NCBI RefSeq assembly: GCF_014217625.1
Contig: NZ_CP043641.1
Location: 806,001 to 870,000 of the forward strand
Reading direction: 5' to 3'
DNA length: 64,000 nucleotides
From: Leifsonia shinshuensis
Lineage (GTDB): Bacteria > Actinomycetota > Actinomycetes > Actinomycetales > Microbacteriaceae
The notes beneath the pieces were generated by a model. It worked only from the letters and a program-made list of their open reading frames with translations, was not told the origin of the DNA and made no database searches. A program made the position numbers and the translations under genes. Positions 38,520 through 49,309 of this stretch are shown here, piece by piece; positions within the stretch are counted from its first letter, which is position 1; each line of letters opens with the position of its first letter.

Positions 38520-41129
38520 ATGACCGCCGCGAACCCCGTGCCCGACAAGCCAGCACTCGAAGGCCTGGAGGCCGTCTGGGGCGGACGCTGGCAGCAGGAC
38601 GGCACCTTCGAATTCGATCGGGACGGTGCCATCGCCGCCGGCCGGGCCGCGATCTACTCGATCGACACCCCGCCGCCCACCGCCTCCGGATCGCTGCACA
38701 TCGGGCACGTGTTCAGCTACACGCACACCGACATCGTCGCCCGCTTCCAGCGCATGCGCGGCAAGCGCGTCTTCTACCCGATGGGCTGGGACGACAACGG
38801 CCTGCCCACCGAGCGGCGCGTGCAGAACTACTACGGCGTGCGCTGCGACCCGTCGCTCCCCTACGAGGCCGGCTTCGTCCCGCCGTTCGAGGGCGGCGAC
38901 AACAAGAGCGCCAAGGCGGCCGACCAGAAGCCGATCTCGCGGCGCAACTTCATCGAGCTCTGCGAGCGGCTGACCGTGGAGGACGAGAAGCAGTTCGAGG
39001 CGCTCTGGCGCACTCTCGGGCTCTCCGTCGACTGGTCGCAGACCTACCGGACCATCGGCCGGGAGGCGCTGCACACCTCGCAGCTCGCCTTCATCCGCAA
39101 CGTCGCCCGCGGAGAGGCCTACCAGGCGCTCGCCCCGACGCTGTGGGACATCACCTTCCGCACCGCCGTCGCCCAGGCCGAGCTGGAGGACCGCGAGCAG
39201 CCGAGCGCCTACCACCGCGTGGGCTTCCACGGCGCCGACGGCCCCGTCTACATCGAGACCACCCGTCCCGAGCTGCTGCCCGCCTGCGTGGCGCTCGTGG
39301 CGCACCCGGACGACGAGCGCTACCAGCCGCTGTTCGGCACCACCGTGCGCACGCCCGTCTTCGGCGTCGAGGTGCCCGTGGTCGCCCACCACCTGGCCCA
39401 GCCGGACAAGGGCACCGGCATCGCCATGATCTGCACCTTCGGCGACATCACCGACGTCACCTGGTGGCGCGAGCTCGACCTCCCGAACCGCGCGATCATC
39501 GGCTTCGACGGCCGCATCATCGCGGAGCCGCCCGCGGCGATCGAGAGCGCGGAGGGCCGCGAGGCGTACGCGCAGCTCGCCGGCAAGACCGTGTTCTCGG
39601 CCAAGCAGTCCGTCGTGGAGCTGCTGCGCGCCTCCGGCGACCTGGTCGGAGAGCCGAAGCCCATCCAGCACCCGGTCAAGTTCTTCGAGAAGGGCGACAA
39701 GCCGCTCGAGATCGTCTCGACCCGCCAGTGGTACGTGAAGAACGGCGCCCGCGACGAGAAGCTGCGCGAGCGGCTCATCGAGCTCGGCCGCAGCCTCGAC
39801 TGGCACCCCGACTTCATGCGCGTGCGCTACGAGAACTGGGTGAACGGCCTCACCGGCGACTGGCTGATCTCGCGCCAGCGCTTCTTCGGCGTGCCGATCC
39901 CGGTCTGGTACCCGCTCGACGGCGTCGGCAACCCGCTGTTCGACCAGCCGATCCTGCCGGGCGAGGACAACCTCCCCGTCGACCCGTCCTCCGACCCGGC
40001 GCCCGGGTTCGAGGAGTCCCAGCGCGGCCAGGCCGGCGGCTTCGTCGGCGAGCACGACGTCATGGACACCTGGATGACCTCCTCGCTGACCCCGCAGCTC
40101 GCGGGCGGCTGGGTGGACGACCCCGAGCTGTTCGGCGCCGTGTACCCGTTCGACCTGCGCCCGCAGGGCCAGGACATCATCCGCACCTGGCTGTTCTCGA
40201 CCATGCTGCGCTCGCAGCTGGAGAACGGCGTCGCGCCGTGGTCGAACGCCGCCATCTCCGGCTTCATCGTCGACCCCGACCGCAAGAAGATGTCGAAGTC
40301 GAAGGGCAACGTGGTGACGCCAGCCGACATCCTGGAGCGGCACGGCTCGGACGCCGTGCGCTACTGGGCGGCCTCCTCGCGCCTCGGCACCGACGCGTCG
40401 TTCGACCCGCAGAACCCCACTCAGATCAAGATCGGCCGCCGCCTGGCGATCAAGCTGCTCAACGCGGCGAAGTTCATCCACGGCTTCGACGCCCCGGAGT
40501 CGCTCGACCTCGCCCAGGTGACCGCGCCGCTCGACCGCAGCATGCTGCAGCAGCTCGCCGATGTCGTGGCCGACGCGACCACCGCGCTGGAGGGCTACGA
40601 CCACGCCCGCGCGCTGGAGACGGCCGAGACGTTCTTCTGGACGTTCTGCGACGACTACCTGGAGCTGGTCAAGGAGCGCGCCTACGGCGAGCACAACGCC
40701 GGCCAGGTCTCCGCGGTGGTCGCCCTCCGCACCGCGCTGTCGGCGTTCCTCCGGCTGTTCGCCCCCGTGCTGCCGTTCGCGTCCGAGGAGGCGTGGAGCT
40801 GGTCGGAGAGCGGTTCCGTGCACCTCGCGCCCTGGCCGCAGACCGGTGAGGTCGCCGGCGACTGGGACGACGCCCGCGCCGTCCTCACCGTCGTGGGCCG
40901 CGCCCTGACCGGGATCCGCGGCGCCAAGACGGCCGCCAAGGCCTCCCAGCGCACACCCGTCGACTCGGCCGTCATCGCCGCTCCGGCGGGCGAGCTCGCG
41001 GCCATCGAGTCCGCGTCCGCCGACCTCGCTTCGGTGGGCAGAATCGCAGAACTGCGTTTCGCAGCAGCCGACACGCTCGAAGTGACCGATATCCTCCTTG
41101 CGCAGACGCTGAGCGAGGAGGAACGATGA
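38520..41129 (+). CDS. valS: Valyl-tRNA synthetase, archaeal-like type 2
   Basis: 869 aa class I aminoacyl-tRNA synthetase. IDTPPPTASGSLHIGHVFSYTHTDIVARF has the HIGH motif; FYPMGWDDNGLPTERRVQNYYGVRCDPSLPYE replaces the WGTDHAGIATQ block of E. coli ValRS and marks the archaeal-like (type 2) clade; DRKKMSKSKGNVVTP has KMSKS. The C-terminal coiled-coil arm of typical bacterial ValRS is short or missing. ATG 38520. Its stop overlaps the first GNAT gene by 4 nt. Confidence 0.95.
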   Translation: MTAANPVPDKPALEGLEAVWGGRWQQDGTFEFDRDGAIAAGRAAIYSIDTPPPTASGSLHIGHVFSYTHTDIVARFQRMRGKRVFYPMGWDDNGLPTERRVQNYYGVRCDPSLPYEAGFVPPFEGGDNKSAKAADQKPISRRNFIELCERLTVEDEKQFEALWRTLGLSVDWSQTYRTIGREALHTSQLAFIRNVARGEAYQALAPTLWDITFRTAVAQAELEDREQPSAYHRVGFHGADGPVYIETTRPELLPACVALVAHPDDERYQPLFGTTVRTPVFGVEVPVVAHHLAQPDKGTGIAMICTFGDITDVTWWRELDLPNRAIIGFDGRIIAEPPAAIESAEGREAYAQLAGKTVFSAKQSVVELLRASGDLVGEPKPIQHPVKFFEKGDKPLEIVSTRQWYVKNGARDEKLRERLIELGRSLDWHPDFMRVRYENWVNGLTGDWLISRQRFFGVPIPVWYPLDGVGNPLFDQPILPGEDNLPVDPSSDPAPGFEESQRGQAGGFVGEHDVMDTWMTSSLTPQLAGGWVDDPELFGAVYPFDLRPQGQDIIRTWLFSTMLRSQLENGVAPWSNAAISGFIVDPDRKKMSKSKGNVVTPADILERHGSDAVRYWAASSRLGTDASFDPQNPTQIKIGRRLAIKLLNAAKFIHGFDAPESLDLAQVTAPLDRSMLQQLADVVADATTALEGYDHARALETAETFFWTFCDDYLELVKERAYGEHNAGQVSAVVALRTALSAFLRLFAPVLPFASEEAWSWSESGSVHLAPWPQTGEVAGDWDDARAVLTVVGRALTGIRGAKTAAKASQRTPVDSAVIAAPAGELAAIESASADLASVGRIAELRFAAADTLEVTDILLAQTLSEEER

Positions 41130-41572
41130 CGGCTGACGTCCGGCGCGTGGAGGACAACGAGTTCTTCACCTGGCTCGACCTCTACGCCGGTTACGGCGAG
41201 TTCTACGAGACCCCCGTGACGGACGAGAAGGCCCTCCTCGTGTGGAGCTGGATCACCGACCCGGAGCACAGCCTCGAGGCGTACTTCGCGGTCGACGCGG
41301 AGGGCACCCCGATCGGCCTGGCGCACGTGCGCGAGTTCGCTCGCCCGCTCGACGGCAGCACCGGCCTCTACCTGGACGACCTGTTCGTCCTGCCGGACGC
41401 GCGCGGCGAAGGGGCGGGCACCGCCCTCCTCGAGCAGCTGCGCACGCTGGCGCAGGAGCGCGGCCTGTCGGTCGTCCGCTGGATCACCGCCAAGGACAAC
41501 CAGACGGCCCGCCGCCTCTACGATCGGGTGGCCGAGAAGACGAAGTGGGTCACCTACGACCTCGTTCCCTGA
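41126..41572 (+). CDS. GNAT-family N-acetyltransferase (copy 1)
   Basis: 148 aa acetyl-CoA-dependent acetyltransferase. Core: LYLDDLFVLPDARGEGAGTALLEQL, with the acetyl-CoA-binding ARGEGAG (R/Q-x-x-G-x-G/A pattern), and KDNQTARRLYDRVAEKTKWVTYDL at the C-terminus. ATG overlaps the valS stop (ATGA). It is the first of two tandem paralogues, about half identical by eye. The substrate is unknown; co-transcription with valS is likely. Confidence 0.92.
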   Translation: MTADVRRVEDNEFFTWLDLYAGYGEFYETPVTDEKALLVWSWITDPEHSLEAYFAVDAEGTPIGLAHVREFARPLDGSTGLYLDDLFVLPDARGEGAGTALLEQLRTLAQERGLSVVRWITAKDNQTARRLYDRVAEKTKWVTYDLVP

Positions 41573-41642
41573 ACGGGTCCGCGATAGGGTCGATACGACT
41601 CCCGGACTCCTGAGCCGGGGAGCAAGGCGAACGGAGGGGCTG

Positions 41643-42113
41643 ATGTCGACAGTTGTTCGGCCGGTCAAGGATGGCGACTTCTTCGCCTGGTTGGACCTGT
41701 ACGCGAAGTACGCGGAGTTCTACGACACCGAGCTGACCGACCAGAGGGCCCTCGTCCTGTGGTCCTGGCTGACCGACCCCGACCACGAGGAGCTCGGCTA
41801 CGTCGCCGTCGACGGCGACCGCATCGTCGGCCTCGCCAACGTGCGCGAGTTCGCCCGGCCGCTGGAGGGCGACCGCGGGCTGTTCCTGGACGACCTCTAC
41901 GTGCTGGAGGACGAGCGCAGCAAGGGCGTCGGCCACCAGCTCATCGCCGCGGTCCGCGCCCTCGCCGAGGAGCGCCGCCTCGGCGTCGTGCAGTGGATCA
42001 CCGCGACCGACAACGCCGACGCGCAGCGGGTCTACGACTCCGTGGCGAACAAGACCGGCTGGGTCACCTACGAGATCGACCTCGCCGCCGCGCAGAACGC
42101 CGAGAGCGCCTGA
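41643..42113 (+). CDS. GNAT-family N-acetyltransferase (copy 2)
   Basis: 156 aa. It shares with copy 1 the layout FTWLDLYAxY.EFY, VREFARPL, LDDLYVLEDERSKGVGHQLIAAV (acetyl-CoA site here RSKGVG) and the ending NADAQRVYDSVANKTGWVTYEID. Clearly a tandem duplicate with diverged CoA loop. A 70-nt gap separates the copies, so there may be an extra promoter. Stop overlaps the next start (TGATG). Confidence 0.92.
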   Translation: MSTVVRPVKDGDFFAWLDLYAKYAEFYDTELTDQRALVLWSWLTDPDHEELGYVAVDGDRIVGLANVREFARPLEGDRGLFLDDLYVLEDERSKGVGHQLIAAVRALAEERRLGVVQWITATDNADAQRVYDSVANKTGWVTYEIDLAAAQNAESA

Positions 42114-42379
42114 TGCAGCTCGGAACCCGCTGGGCCGTTGGCGAGAATCCGCCGGCGAACCTCCCGGAGGTGGTGACCTACGCCGTCTCCACCGTCGAGG
42201 AGGAGTTGACGGCGACGGACATCGACACGGCGGGCTGGCGCTGGACGCTGACCTGGCTGGAGGGCAACCCCGTCGTCGAGCTCGACGACGGGACGGTCAT
42301 CCGCTACAACGCGGCCGAGGACTCGGCCACGATCACCCAGGTGGTCGAGACCGAGCCCTCGGACTACGACGAGGCGTAG
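42113..42379 (+). CDS. Small conserved protein of unknown function
   Basis: 88 aa acidic protein beginning MQLGTRWAVGENPPANLPEVV. Its C-terminus is GWRWTLTWLEGNPVVELDDGTVIRYN plus an acidic tail. No Cys residues, so iron-sulfur annotations sometimes given to such genes are not supported here. Start overlaps the stop of the second GNAT gene, suggesting one operon. Convergent with the small gene at 42395. Confidence 0.75.
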   Translation: MQLGTRWAVGENPPANLPEVVTYAVSTVEEELTATDIDTAGWRWTLTWLEGNPVVELDDGTVIRYNAAEDSATITQVVETEPSDYDEA

Positions 42380-42394
42380 CCGCTCGTTGCGCGG

Positions 42395-42580
42395 CTAACG
42401 CGGCAGCTGCGGCAGCGTGCGCGCCGCGCGGTCACGGGTCTGCTCGACGGTGGCGACGAGCTCGGCGTGACGGTGGTGACGGGCGGGCTGGCGCATCCCC
42501 CACGCGGTGAGGGCGCGACCGAGCCGGAGTGCTGCGCGGTGGCTGAGCGGCCGGTGCACGGGCACGGAGATGGCGGTCAT
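42395..42580 (-). CDS. Small basic protein downstream of the MFS gene
   Basis: 61 aa, start ATG 42580 overlapping the MFS stop by 4 nt. Rich in Arg, His and Ala (HRPLSHRAALRLGRALTAWG, RQPARHHRHAELVATVEQ). Function unknown. The overlap with the MFS gene is the main support that it is translated. Confidence 0.6.
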   Translation of the reverse strand: MTAISVPVHRPLSHRAALRLGRALTAWGMRQPARHHRHAELVATVEQTRDRAARTLPQLPR

Positions 42581-43863
42581 GATGCGGTTCCTTCCGGGAT
42601 GGTCTGGACTTCTGGTGTTGTGTTCTCTTCTTCCACCTGGCCGTAGCGGCCGGCGCTGAGCAGGAGGCGCGTCGCGATCAGCGCGAGCACCACGACGATC
42701 GCACCGCCGATGAGGAACGGCAGGCGGAGGTCGATGCGGGCGACGAAACCGCCGAGCACCGTGGCGACCGGGGTCAGGCCCCAGCCGATGGTGCGGACGA
42801 TGCCCATCGCCCGGCCGAGGATGGCGCCAGGCACGATCGCCTGGCGCAGCGCGCCCCACGGGACGTTCCACACCGCGACGCCGAACGCGCCGATCGCGTA
42901 GGCCAGGATGCCCACCACGACGTTGCCGGTGAGCCCGACGCCGAGGATGCCGGCGCCGCTGACCAGGATGGCCACGTACATCACGCGGCCGCGGCCGAAC
43001 CGGGCGACGAGCCCGCTGGCGATCAGCGCGCCGACGAGGGCGCCGGCGCCGATCACCGCGGTGACGACCCCGACCAGCGACGGCGGCAGCGCGTAGGTCT
43101 GCAGGAGCAGCAGCACGACGCTGCCCTGTGCGAACGACAGCGCGGACGCCGTGATCGAGGTGAGGATGATCATCTTGCGCAGGAACCGGTCGTCCCAGAG
43201 GAACCGCACGACGGCGCCGAGCTTCGGACGCGGCGCGGCCTCCTCGCCGTCCGCCCCGAGCTGGTGCACGCGGGCCGCGGCGACCGGGATGCTGAGCACC
43301 AGCAGGGCCGAGATCAGGAACCCGGCGCCGGTCAGCCAGAGCGGCAGCCCGATCGCGGCGGCGAACAGGAAGCCCGCGATCGGCGTCGCGATGAAGTTCT
43401 GCACCACGATCTCGGCGGACTGCATCCGGCCGTTCGCCCGGTCGAGCTGCGCGCGGGTCACCAGGCTCGGCGTGACCGTCGTGGTCGCGTTGTCGAACAC
43501 CGTCTCGCCGAGGCCGAAAAGCAGCACGCAGCCGTACAGGCTCCAGATCGTCAGCGCGTCGGTGGCGATCAGCAGGGCGACCAGCGCGGCCACGGCGAAG
43601 CGGAGGCCGTTGGCGACGGCCATCGCGATCCTGCGGTCGACCCGGTCGAGCAGCATCCCGGCCGGGATGCCGAACAGCAGCCAGGGCAGGAAGGTCACCG
43701 CCGTCAGGCCGGCGATCAACGCGGGGTCGTGGGTCAGGGTCGTGGCGATCAGCGGGACCGCTGTGCGGCCGATGCCGTCGGCGAGGTTGGAGGCGATGGC
43801 TGCGGTCCAGAGCCGGCTGAAGCCGGCGCCGAGGCCCGTCTTCGCGGCGGCGGGGGCGGTCAT
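42577..43863 (-). CDS. MFS exporter (EntS-like, MFS_3 group)
   Basis: 428 aa with 12 TM helices. Features: RLWTAAIASNLADGIGRTAVPLIATTLTHDP at the start, PWLLFGIPAGMLLDRVDRRIAMAVAN (loop 2-3 motif), and AIGAFGVAVWNVPWGALRQAIVPGAILGRAMGIVR, typical of the EntS/macrolide-efflux-like group. Start ATG overlaps the ArsR-type regulator stop (ATGA), so both are co-translated. The substrate is unknown. Confidence 0.9.
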   Translation of the reverse strand: MTAPAAAKTGLGAGFSRLWTAAIASNLADGIGRTAVPLIATTLTHDPALIAGLTAVTFLPWLLFGIPAGMLLDRVDRRIAMAVANGLRFAVAALVALLIATDALTIWSLYGCVLLFGLGETVFDNATTTVTPSLVTRAQLDRANGRMQSAEIVVQNFIATPIAGFLFAAAIGLPLWLTGAGFLISALLVLSIPVAAARVHQLGADGEEAAPRPKLGAVVRFLWDDRFLRKMIILTSITASALSFAQGSVVLLLLQTYALPPSLVGVVTAVIGAGALVGALIASGLVARFGRGRVMYVAILVSGAGILGVGLTGNVVVGILAYAIGAFGVAVWNVPWGALRQAIVPGAILGRAMGIVRTIGWGLTPVATVLGGFVARIDLRLPFLIGGAIVVVLALIATRLLLSAGRYGQVEEENTTPEVQTIPEGTAS

Positions 43864-44549
43864 CGCTCCTCCTCGGCCTTCTGCTCCTCAGCCTTCTGCT
43901 CCTCGGCCTTCTGCTCCTCGGCGCGGTGCTCCTGCTCCACGAGCGGGAACGCGTTGAACTGCGCCTGGATGCGCTTGCGGTCGCCGGCCGGCTCGGCCTT
44001 CCACTTCTTCTTGAGGCGGTTGAGCATCTTGTAGTACTCGGTGGCGAACTCGGCGAGCTGGTCGCGGTTCAGCTCCAGGTGCGAGGTCGACAGCGCCGCG
44101 GCCTGCACCCACTCCGCTCCGAAGGTGTCGAGCCCGCGGCGCAGGTAGGCGTTGAGCCGACGCTCGTTGTTCTGCTGCCAGCTCAACGAGATCTGCTCGG
44201 TGACCTCCCGGCCGGCGGGGGTCTCCAGTGTCTCCGGGCCGCCGATGGTGACGCCGCCCGGCGCCATCCTCCACCAGCGCTCGCGGCCGCTGCCGCGCTC
44301 GGGGTCCTCCCGGATGATGTCGTGCTTGGCGAGCTGCCGGAGGTGGTAGCTCGTGGCGCCGCTGGACTCCCCCAGCCGCTCGGCCAGCATGGAGGCGGTG
44401 GCCGGCCCGAAGTCGGACAGCTCGTTCATGAGCTCGACGCGCAGCGGGTGCGCGAGGGCGCGCAGCGCGGGCATCCCGAGGGACTCGAAGTGCGGCTCGT
44501 ACTCGTCGGCGGCCTTCTCGGGGTCTGCGGGGGTGACATCGTCGGACAT
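43860..44549 (-). CDS. ArsR-like HTH regulator with KAEEQ repeat tail
   Basis: 229 aa from ATG 44549. N-terminal winged helix: LRALAHPLRVELMNELSDFGPATASMLAERLGESSGATSYHLRQLAKHDII (residues ~29-80). The effector part ends KKKWKAEPAGDRKRIQAQFN. The last ~20 residues are tandem AEEQK units from a 15-bp DNA repeat. Operator-like palindromes lie directly upstream. It is in one operon with the MFS exporter and is its probable autoregulated repressor. The open frame continues far upstream, but that part lies antisense to the peptidase gene. Confidence 0.9.
   Translation of the reverse strand: MSDDVTPADPEKAADEYEPHFESLGMPALRALAHPLRVELMNELSDFGPATASMLAERLGESSGATSYHLRQLAKHDIIREDPERGSGRERWWRMAPGGVTIGGPETLETPAGREVTEQISLSWQQNNERRLNAYLRRGLDTFGAEWVQAAALSTSHLELNRDQLAEFATEYYKMLNRLKKKWKAEPAGDRKRIQAQFNAFPLVEQEHRAEEQKAEEQKAEEQKAEEER
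43870..43920. repeat. 15-bp tandem repeat in the regulator's 3' end
   Basis: About three copies of CTCCTCGGCCTTCTG (one with a C to A-type change) encode the KAEEQ repeats at the C-terminus. In-frame unit length means copy number can change without a frameshift. Confidence 0.85.
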
Positions 44550-44565
44550 GAGACCAGAATAGCCA

Positions 44566-44625
44566 TGCAAAGACTTCTTTGCAACAACTATTTTGCAACG
44601 CAGTCTTTGCAGCGAAACCTTTGCG
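44566..44625. promoter_or_regulatory. Operator array between the ArsR-like regulator and M3 peptidase gene
   Basis: Three TGCAA-type dyads in a row: TGCAAAGACTTCTTTGCA (44566-44583, 18 bp, near-perfect), TGCAACGCAGTCTTTGCA (44594-44611) and a weaker TGCAGCGAAACCTTTGCG (44608-44625). They share half-sites TGCA(A).../...TTTGCA with 28-nt and 14-nt offsets. They fill the divergent promoter region and probably bind the ArsR-like regulator. Confidence 0.65.
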
Positions 44626-44654
44626 AGGTGCACGCCTACCCCTAGGCTGAAGGA

Positions 44655-46694
44655 ATGGCCGACACGTCGAACCCCTTCCTCTCCCCCAGCCCGCTCCCCT
44701 ACCAGCTCCCGCCGTTCGCCGACATCCGCGACGAGCACTACCGTCCCGCGTTCGAGCAGGGCTTCGCCGAGCAGCTGGCCGAGGTCGAGGCGATCGCGTC
44801 CTCCGCCGAGGAGCCGACCTTCGAGAACACCATGCTGCCGCTGGAGCGGTCCGGACAGGTGCTGCAGCGTGTCGCCGAGGTCTTCTTCAACAAGAGCTCG
44901 TCCGACAGCACCGACTTCACGAACGCCCTGGAGGAGGAGATCGCTCCCCTGCTCTCCGCGCATCAGGACGCTATCCGGCTGAACCCGGCTCTGTACGCGC
45001 GCATCCAGACGCTGCACGAGCGGCGCCACGATCTGGGACTGGACCCGGAGGGCGTGTACCTGATCGAGCGCTACTTCACCGAATTCACGCTCGCCGGCGC
45101 CGGGCTCGACGACGAGCAGAAGGAGCGGCTGCGCGAGTACAACCAGCGCCTCTCCACCCTGACGACGCGCTTCGAGAAGAACCTGCTCGCCGACACCAAC
45201 GACCTCGCCGTCGTGTTCGACGCGGCCGAGGAGCTGGACGGACTCGGCGAGGGCGAGCTCTCGGCCGCGGCGGAGGCCGCCCGCGAGCGCGGACTGGACG
45301 GAAAGTACGTCGTCACCCTGGTGCTGCCGACCGGCCACCCGTGGCTGGCGAGCCTCACCGACCGCCGCTCGCGCGAGCGGATCATGGCGGCCTCCCGGTC
45401 GCGCGGCATCCGCGGCGGCGACAACGACAACCGCGAGCTGGTGCTGGAGATCACGCGGCTGCGCGCCGAGCGTGCCCGGCTGCTCGGCTTCGACACGCAC
45501 GCCGCGTTCGTCACGGCCGACGAGACCGCGCGGACCCCGCAGGCCGTCGCCGACATGCTCGGCCGGCTCGCGCCTCCCGCCGCCCGCAACGCCCGCGCCG
45601 AGCAGGCCGACCTCCAGCAGCAGCTGGGCGACGGCGAGACCGTCGAGAGCTGGGACTGGTCGAAGCTCACCGACACCGTGCGCCAGGCGACCTACGACGT
45701 CGACTTCGCCGCGATGCGGCCGTACTTCGAGGCCGAGCGTGTGCTGCGCGACGGCGTCTTCTTCGCGGCCACCAGCCTGTACGGCATCACCTTCGAGGAG
45801 CGGCCGGACCTGGTCGCCTACCACCCGGACGCGCGCGTCTTCGAGGTACGCAACGAGGACGGCTCCGAGCTGGGGCTGTACATCCTGGACCTCTACACGC
45901 GCGACTCCAAGCGCGGAGGCGCCTGGATGAATCCCCTCATCTCGCAGTCCGCGCTGCTGGACTACCCGACGGTCGTGGTCAACAACCTCAACGTTCCGAA
46001 GCCGGCCGCCGGCGAGCCGACCCTGCTGACCTACGACGAGACGAACACGCTGTTCCACGAGTTCGGGCACGCTCTCCACGGGCTGTTCGCGCGGGTCACC
46101 TACCCCAAGTTCGCGGGCACGAACGTCTTCCGCGACTTCGTCGAGTTCCCCAGCCAGGTGAACGAGATGTGGATGCTGTGGCCCGAGATCGTCTCGAACT
46201 ACGCCGTGCACCACGAGACGGGCGAGCGGATGCCGCAGGAGCTCATCGACCGGCTGCACGCGTCCGAGTCGTTCAACGAAGGCTTCGCCACGAGCGAGTA
46301 CCTGGCCGCGGCACTGCTCGACCAGGCCTGGCACGCGATCACCGCCGACGACACGGTGACCGACGTCGCCGCGTTCGAGGCGGCGGCTCTCGCGGCGGTC
46401 GGCCTCGACAACCCGGCCGTCCCGCCGCGCTACGCGAGCACGTACTTCGCGCACACCTTCTCCGGCGGCTACGACGCCGGCTACTACTCCTACATCTGGA
46501 GCGAGGTCCTCGACGCGGACACGGTGGAGTGGTTCAAGGAGAACGGCGGCCTGACCCGCGAGAACGGCGACCGCTTCCGCAGCCGCCTGCTCGGCGTGGG
46601 CGGCTCGAAGGACCCGTTGGAGGCGTACCGCGACTTCCGCGGCCGCGACGCGGTCATCGAGCCGCTGCTGAAGCGCCGCGGGCTGGACGGCTGA
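44655..46694 (+). CDS. M3-family zinc metallopeptidase (Dcp/oligopeptidase A type)
   Basis: 679 aa cytoplasmic peptidase for oligopeptides. Start NPFLSPSPLPYQLPPFADIRDEHYRPAF is typical of M3A. The zinc site FHEFGHALHGLF (HExxH, residues ~466-470) and the further Glu in VEFPSQVNEMWM are present. The C-terminus has FAHTFSGGYDAGYYSYIWSEVLDAD, conserved in peptidyl-dipeptidase Dcp. Full length. Divergent from the ArsR/MFS operon across the operator array. Confidence 0.95.
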   Translation: MADTSNPFLSPSPLPYQLPPFADIRDEHYRPAFEQGFAEQLAEVEAIASSAEEPTFENTMLPLERSGQVLQRVAEVFFNKSSSDSTDFTNALEEEIAPLLSAHQDAIRLNPALYARIQTLHERRHDLGLDPEGVYLIERYFTEFTLAGAGLDDEQKERLREYNQRLSTLTTRFEKNLLADTNDLAVVFDAAEELDGLGEGELSAAAEAARERGLDGKYVVTLVLPTGHPWLASLTDRRSRERIMAASRSRGIRGGDNDNRELVLEITRLRAERARLLGFDTHAAFVTADETARTPQAVADMLGRLAPPAARNARAEQADLQQQLGDGETVESWDWSKLTDTVRQATYDVDFAAMRPYFEAERVLRDGVFFAATSLYGITFEERPDLVAYHPDARVFEVRNEDGSELGLYILDLYTRDSKRGGAWMNPLISQSALLDYPTVVVNNLNVPKPAAGEPTLLTYDETNTLFHEFGHALHGLFARVTYPKFAGTNVFRDFVEFPSQVNEMWMLWPEIVSNYAVHHETGERMPQELIDRLHASESFNEGFATSEYLAAALLDQAWHAITADDTVTDVAAFEAAALAAVGLDNPAVPPRYASTYFAHTFSGGYDAGYYSYIWSEVLDADTVEWFKENGGLTRENGDRFRSRLLGVGGSKDPLEAYRDFRGRDAVIEPLLKRRGLDG

Positions 46695-48034
46695 GCCCTA
46701 GCCCCCTTCCCGCGCGAAGCTCTACTCTGGGCCCAATCCCGGAGACCTGGGCGCATCCGAACGGGAAGGGGGCGACGTGACCACCACCGAGCCGGAGCTG
46801 GCCACACCGTCCGTCCGCCAGCTCGTCCTGCTCTCCATCCCGGCCGTCGTCATCGGCGTCGTCAGCGCCCTGACGCTGTGGGTAGTGGACGAGGTCGCCG
46901 CCGTGATCGACGACGGTGTGTGGACGACGCTGCCGAAGGCGATCGGCGTCGACCCGTCGTCCGGATGGTGGATCTTCCTCGTCCTCACGGTGACCGGCTT
47001 CGCGGTCGGCCTGACGGTCTGGCTCGTTCCCGGGCACGCCGGCCCCGACTCCGCGACGACCGATCTGGTCGCGGCGCCGCTGAAGATCGGCGTCGTGCCG
47101 TCGCTGGCCCTGGCAGCGGTGCTCGGCCTGGCCGGCGGCGTGAGCCTCGGCCCGGAGAACCCGATCATCGCGATCAACGTCAGTATCCTGGTGACGCTCG
47201 TCGGGAGGCTGTGGAAGGCCGTGCCCGCCCGGCTCGTCATGCTGATGGCGGCCTCCGGAACGATCGGCGCGCTCTTCGGCACGCCGGTCGCCGCGGCGCT
47301 GGTCTTCACCGGCATCGTCGCCGCGGTGAAGGGCGGCGGCGCCCTCTGGGACAAGCTGTTCCTGCCGCTGGTCGCTGCCGCGGCGGGGTCGCTGACCATG
47401 ACGCTGCTCGCCCACCCGCACTTCGGCATCCCGATGCCCGCCTACACCCAGGTGACCGGGTGGGACGTGCTCGCCGCCCTGATCATCGGCGTCGTCTCGA
47501 CGGCGCTCGGCCTGCTCGGGGCGGTCCTCTTCCCGCTGATCCACCGGGCGTTCCACGCTCTGCGGCACCCGCTGCTGATCACGCTCGCGGGCGGCGTGGT
47601 CCTGGGTCTGCTCGGCGCGCTCGGCGGCCCGATCACGCTGTTCAAGGGGCTGGAACAGATGGGCACGCTGGTGATGAACCGCGCCGACTATTCGGCAGGG
47701 CAGCTCGCGCTCATCATCGGCGTCAAGCTGGTCGCGCTGCTGGTCGCCGCGAGCGCGGGGTTCCGCGGCGGCCGCGTCTTCCCGGCGGTCTTCATCGGCG
47801 CCGCGATCGGGACGCTCGCCACCGCACTCGTCCCGGCCGTGCCGCTGCCGGTCGCGGTCGCGGCCGGCGTCCTCGGGATCACACTCGCGGTCACACGGGA
47901 CGGCTGGATCGCCATCTTCGTCGGCGTCGCCGTCACTCAGAACCTGCTGGTGCTGCCGATCCTGTCGCTCGCCGTGCTTCCGGCGTGGCTGATGGTGACG
48001 AAGGCGCCCGAGTTCCTGATCAAGCCGCCGAAGC

Positions 48035-49309
<1,275 letters not shown>

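Noticed and set aside
44550..46454. Long in-frame upstream extension of the ArsR-like regulator
   Set aside because: Antisense to the M3 peptidase gene, low-complexity, and the regulator has a good start at 44549.
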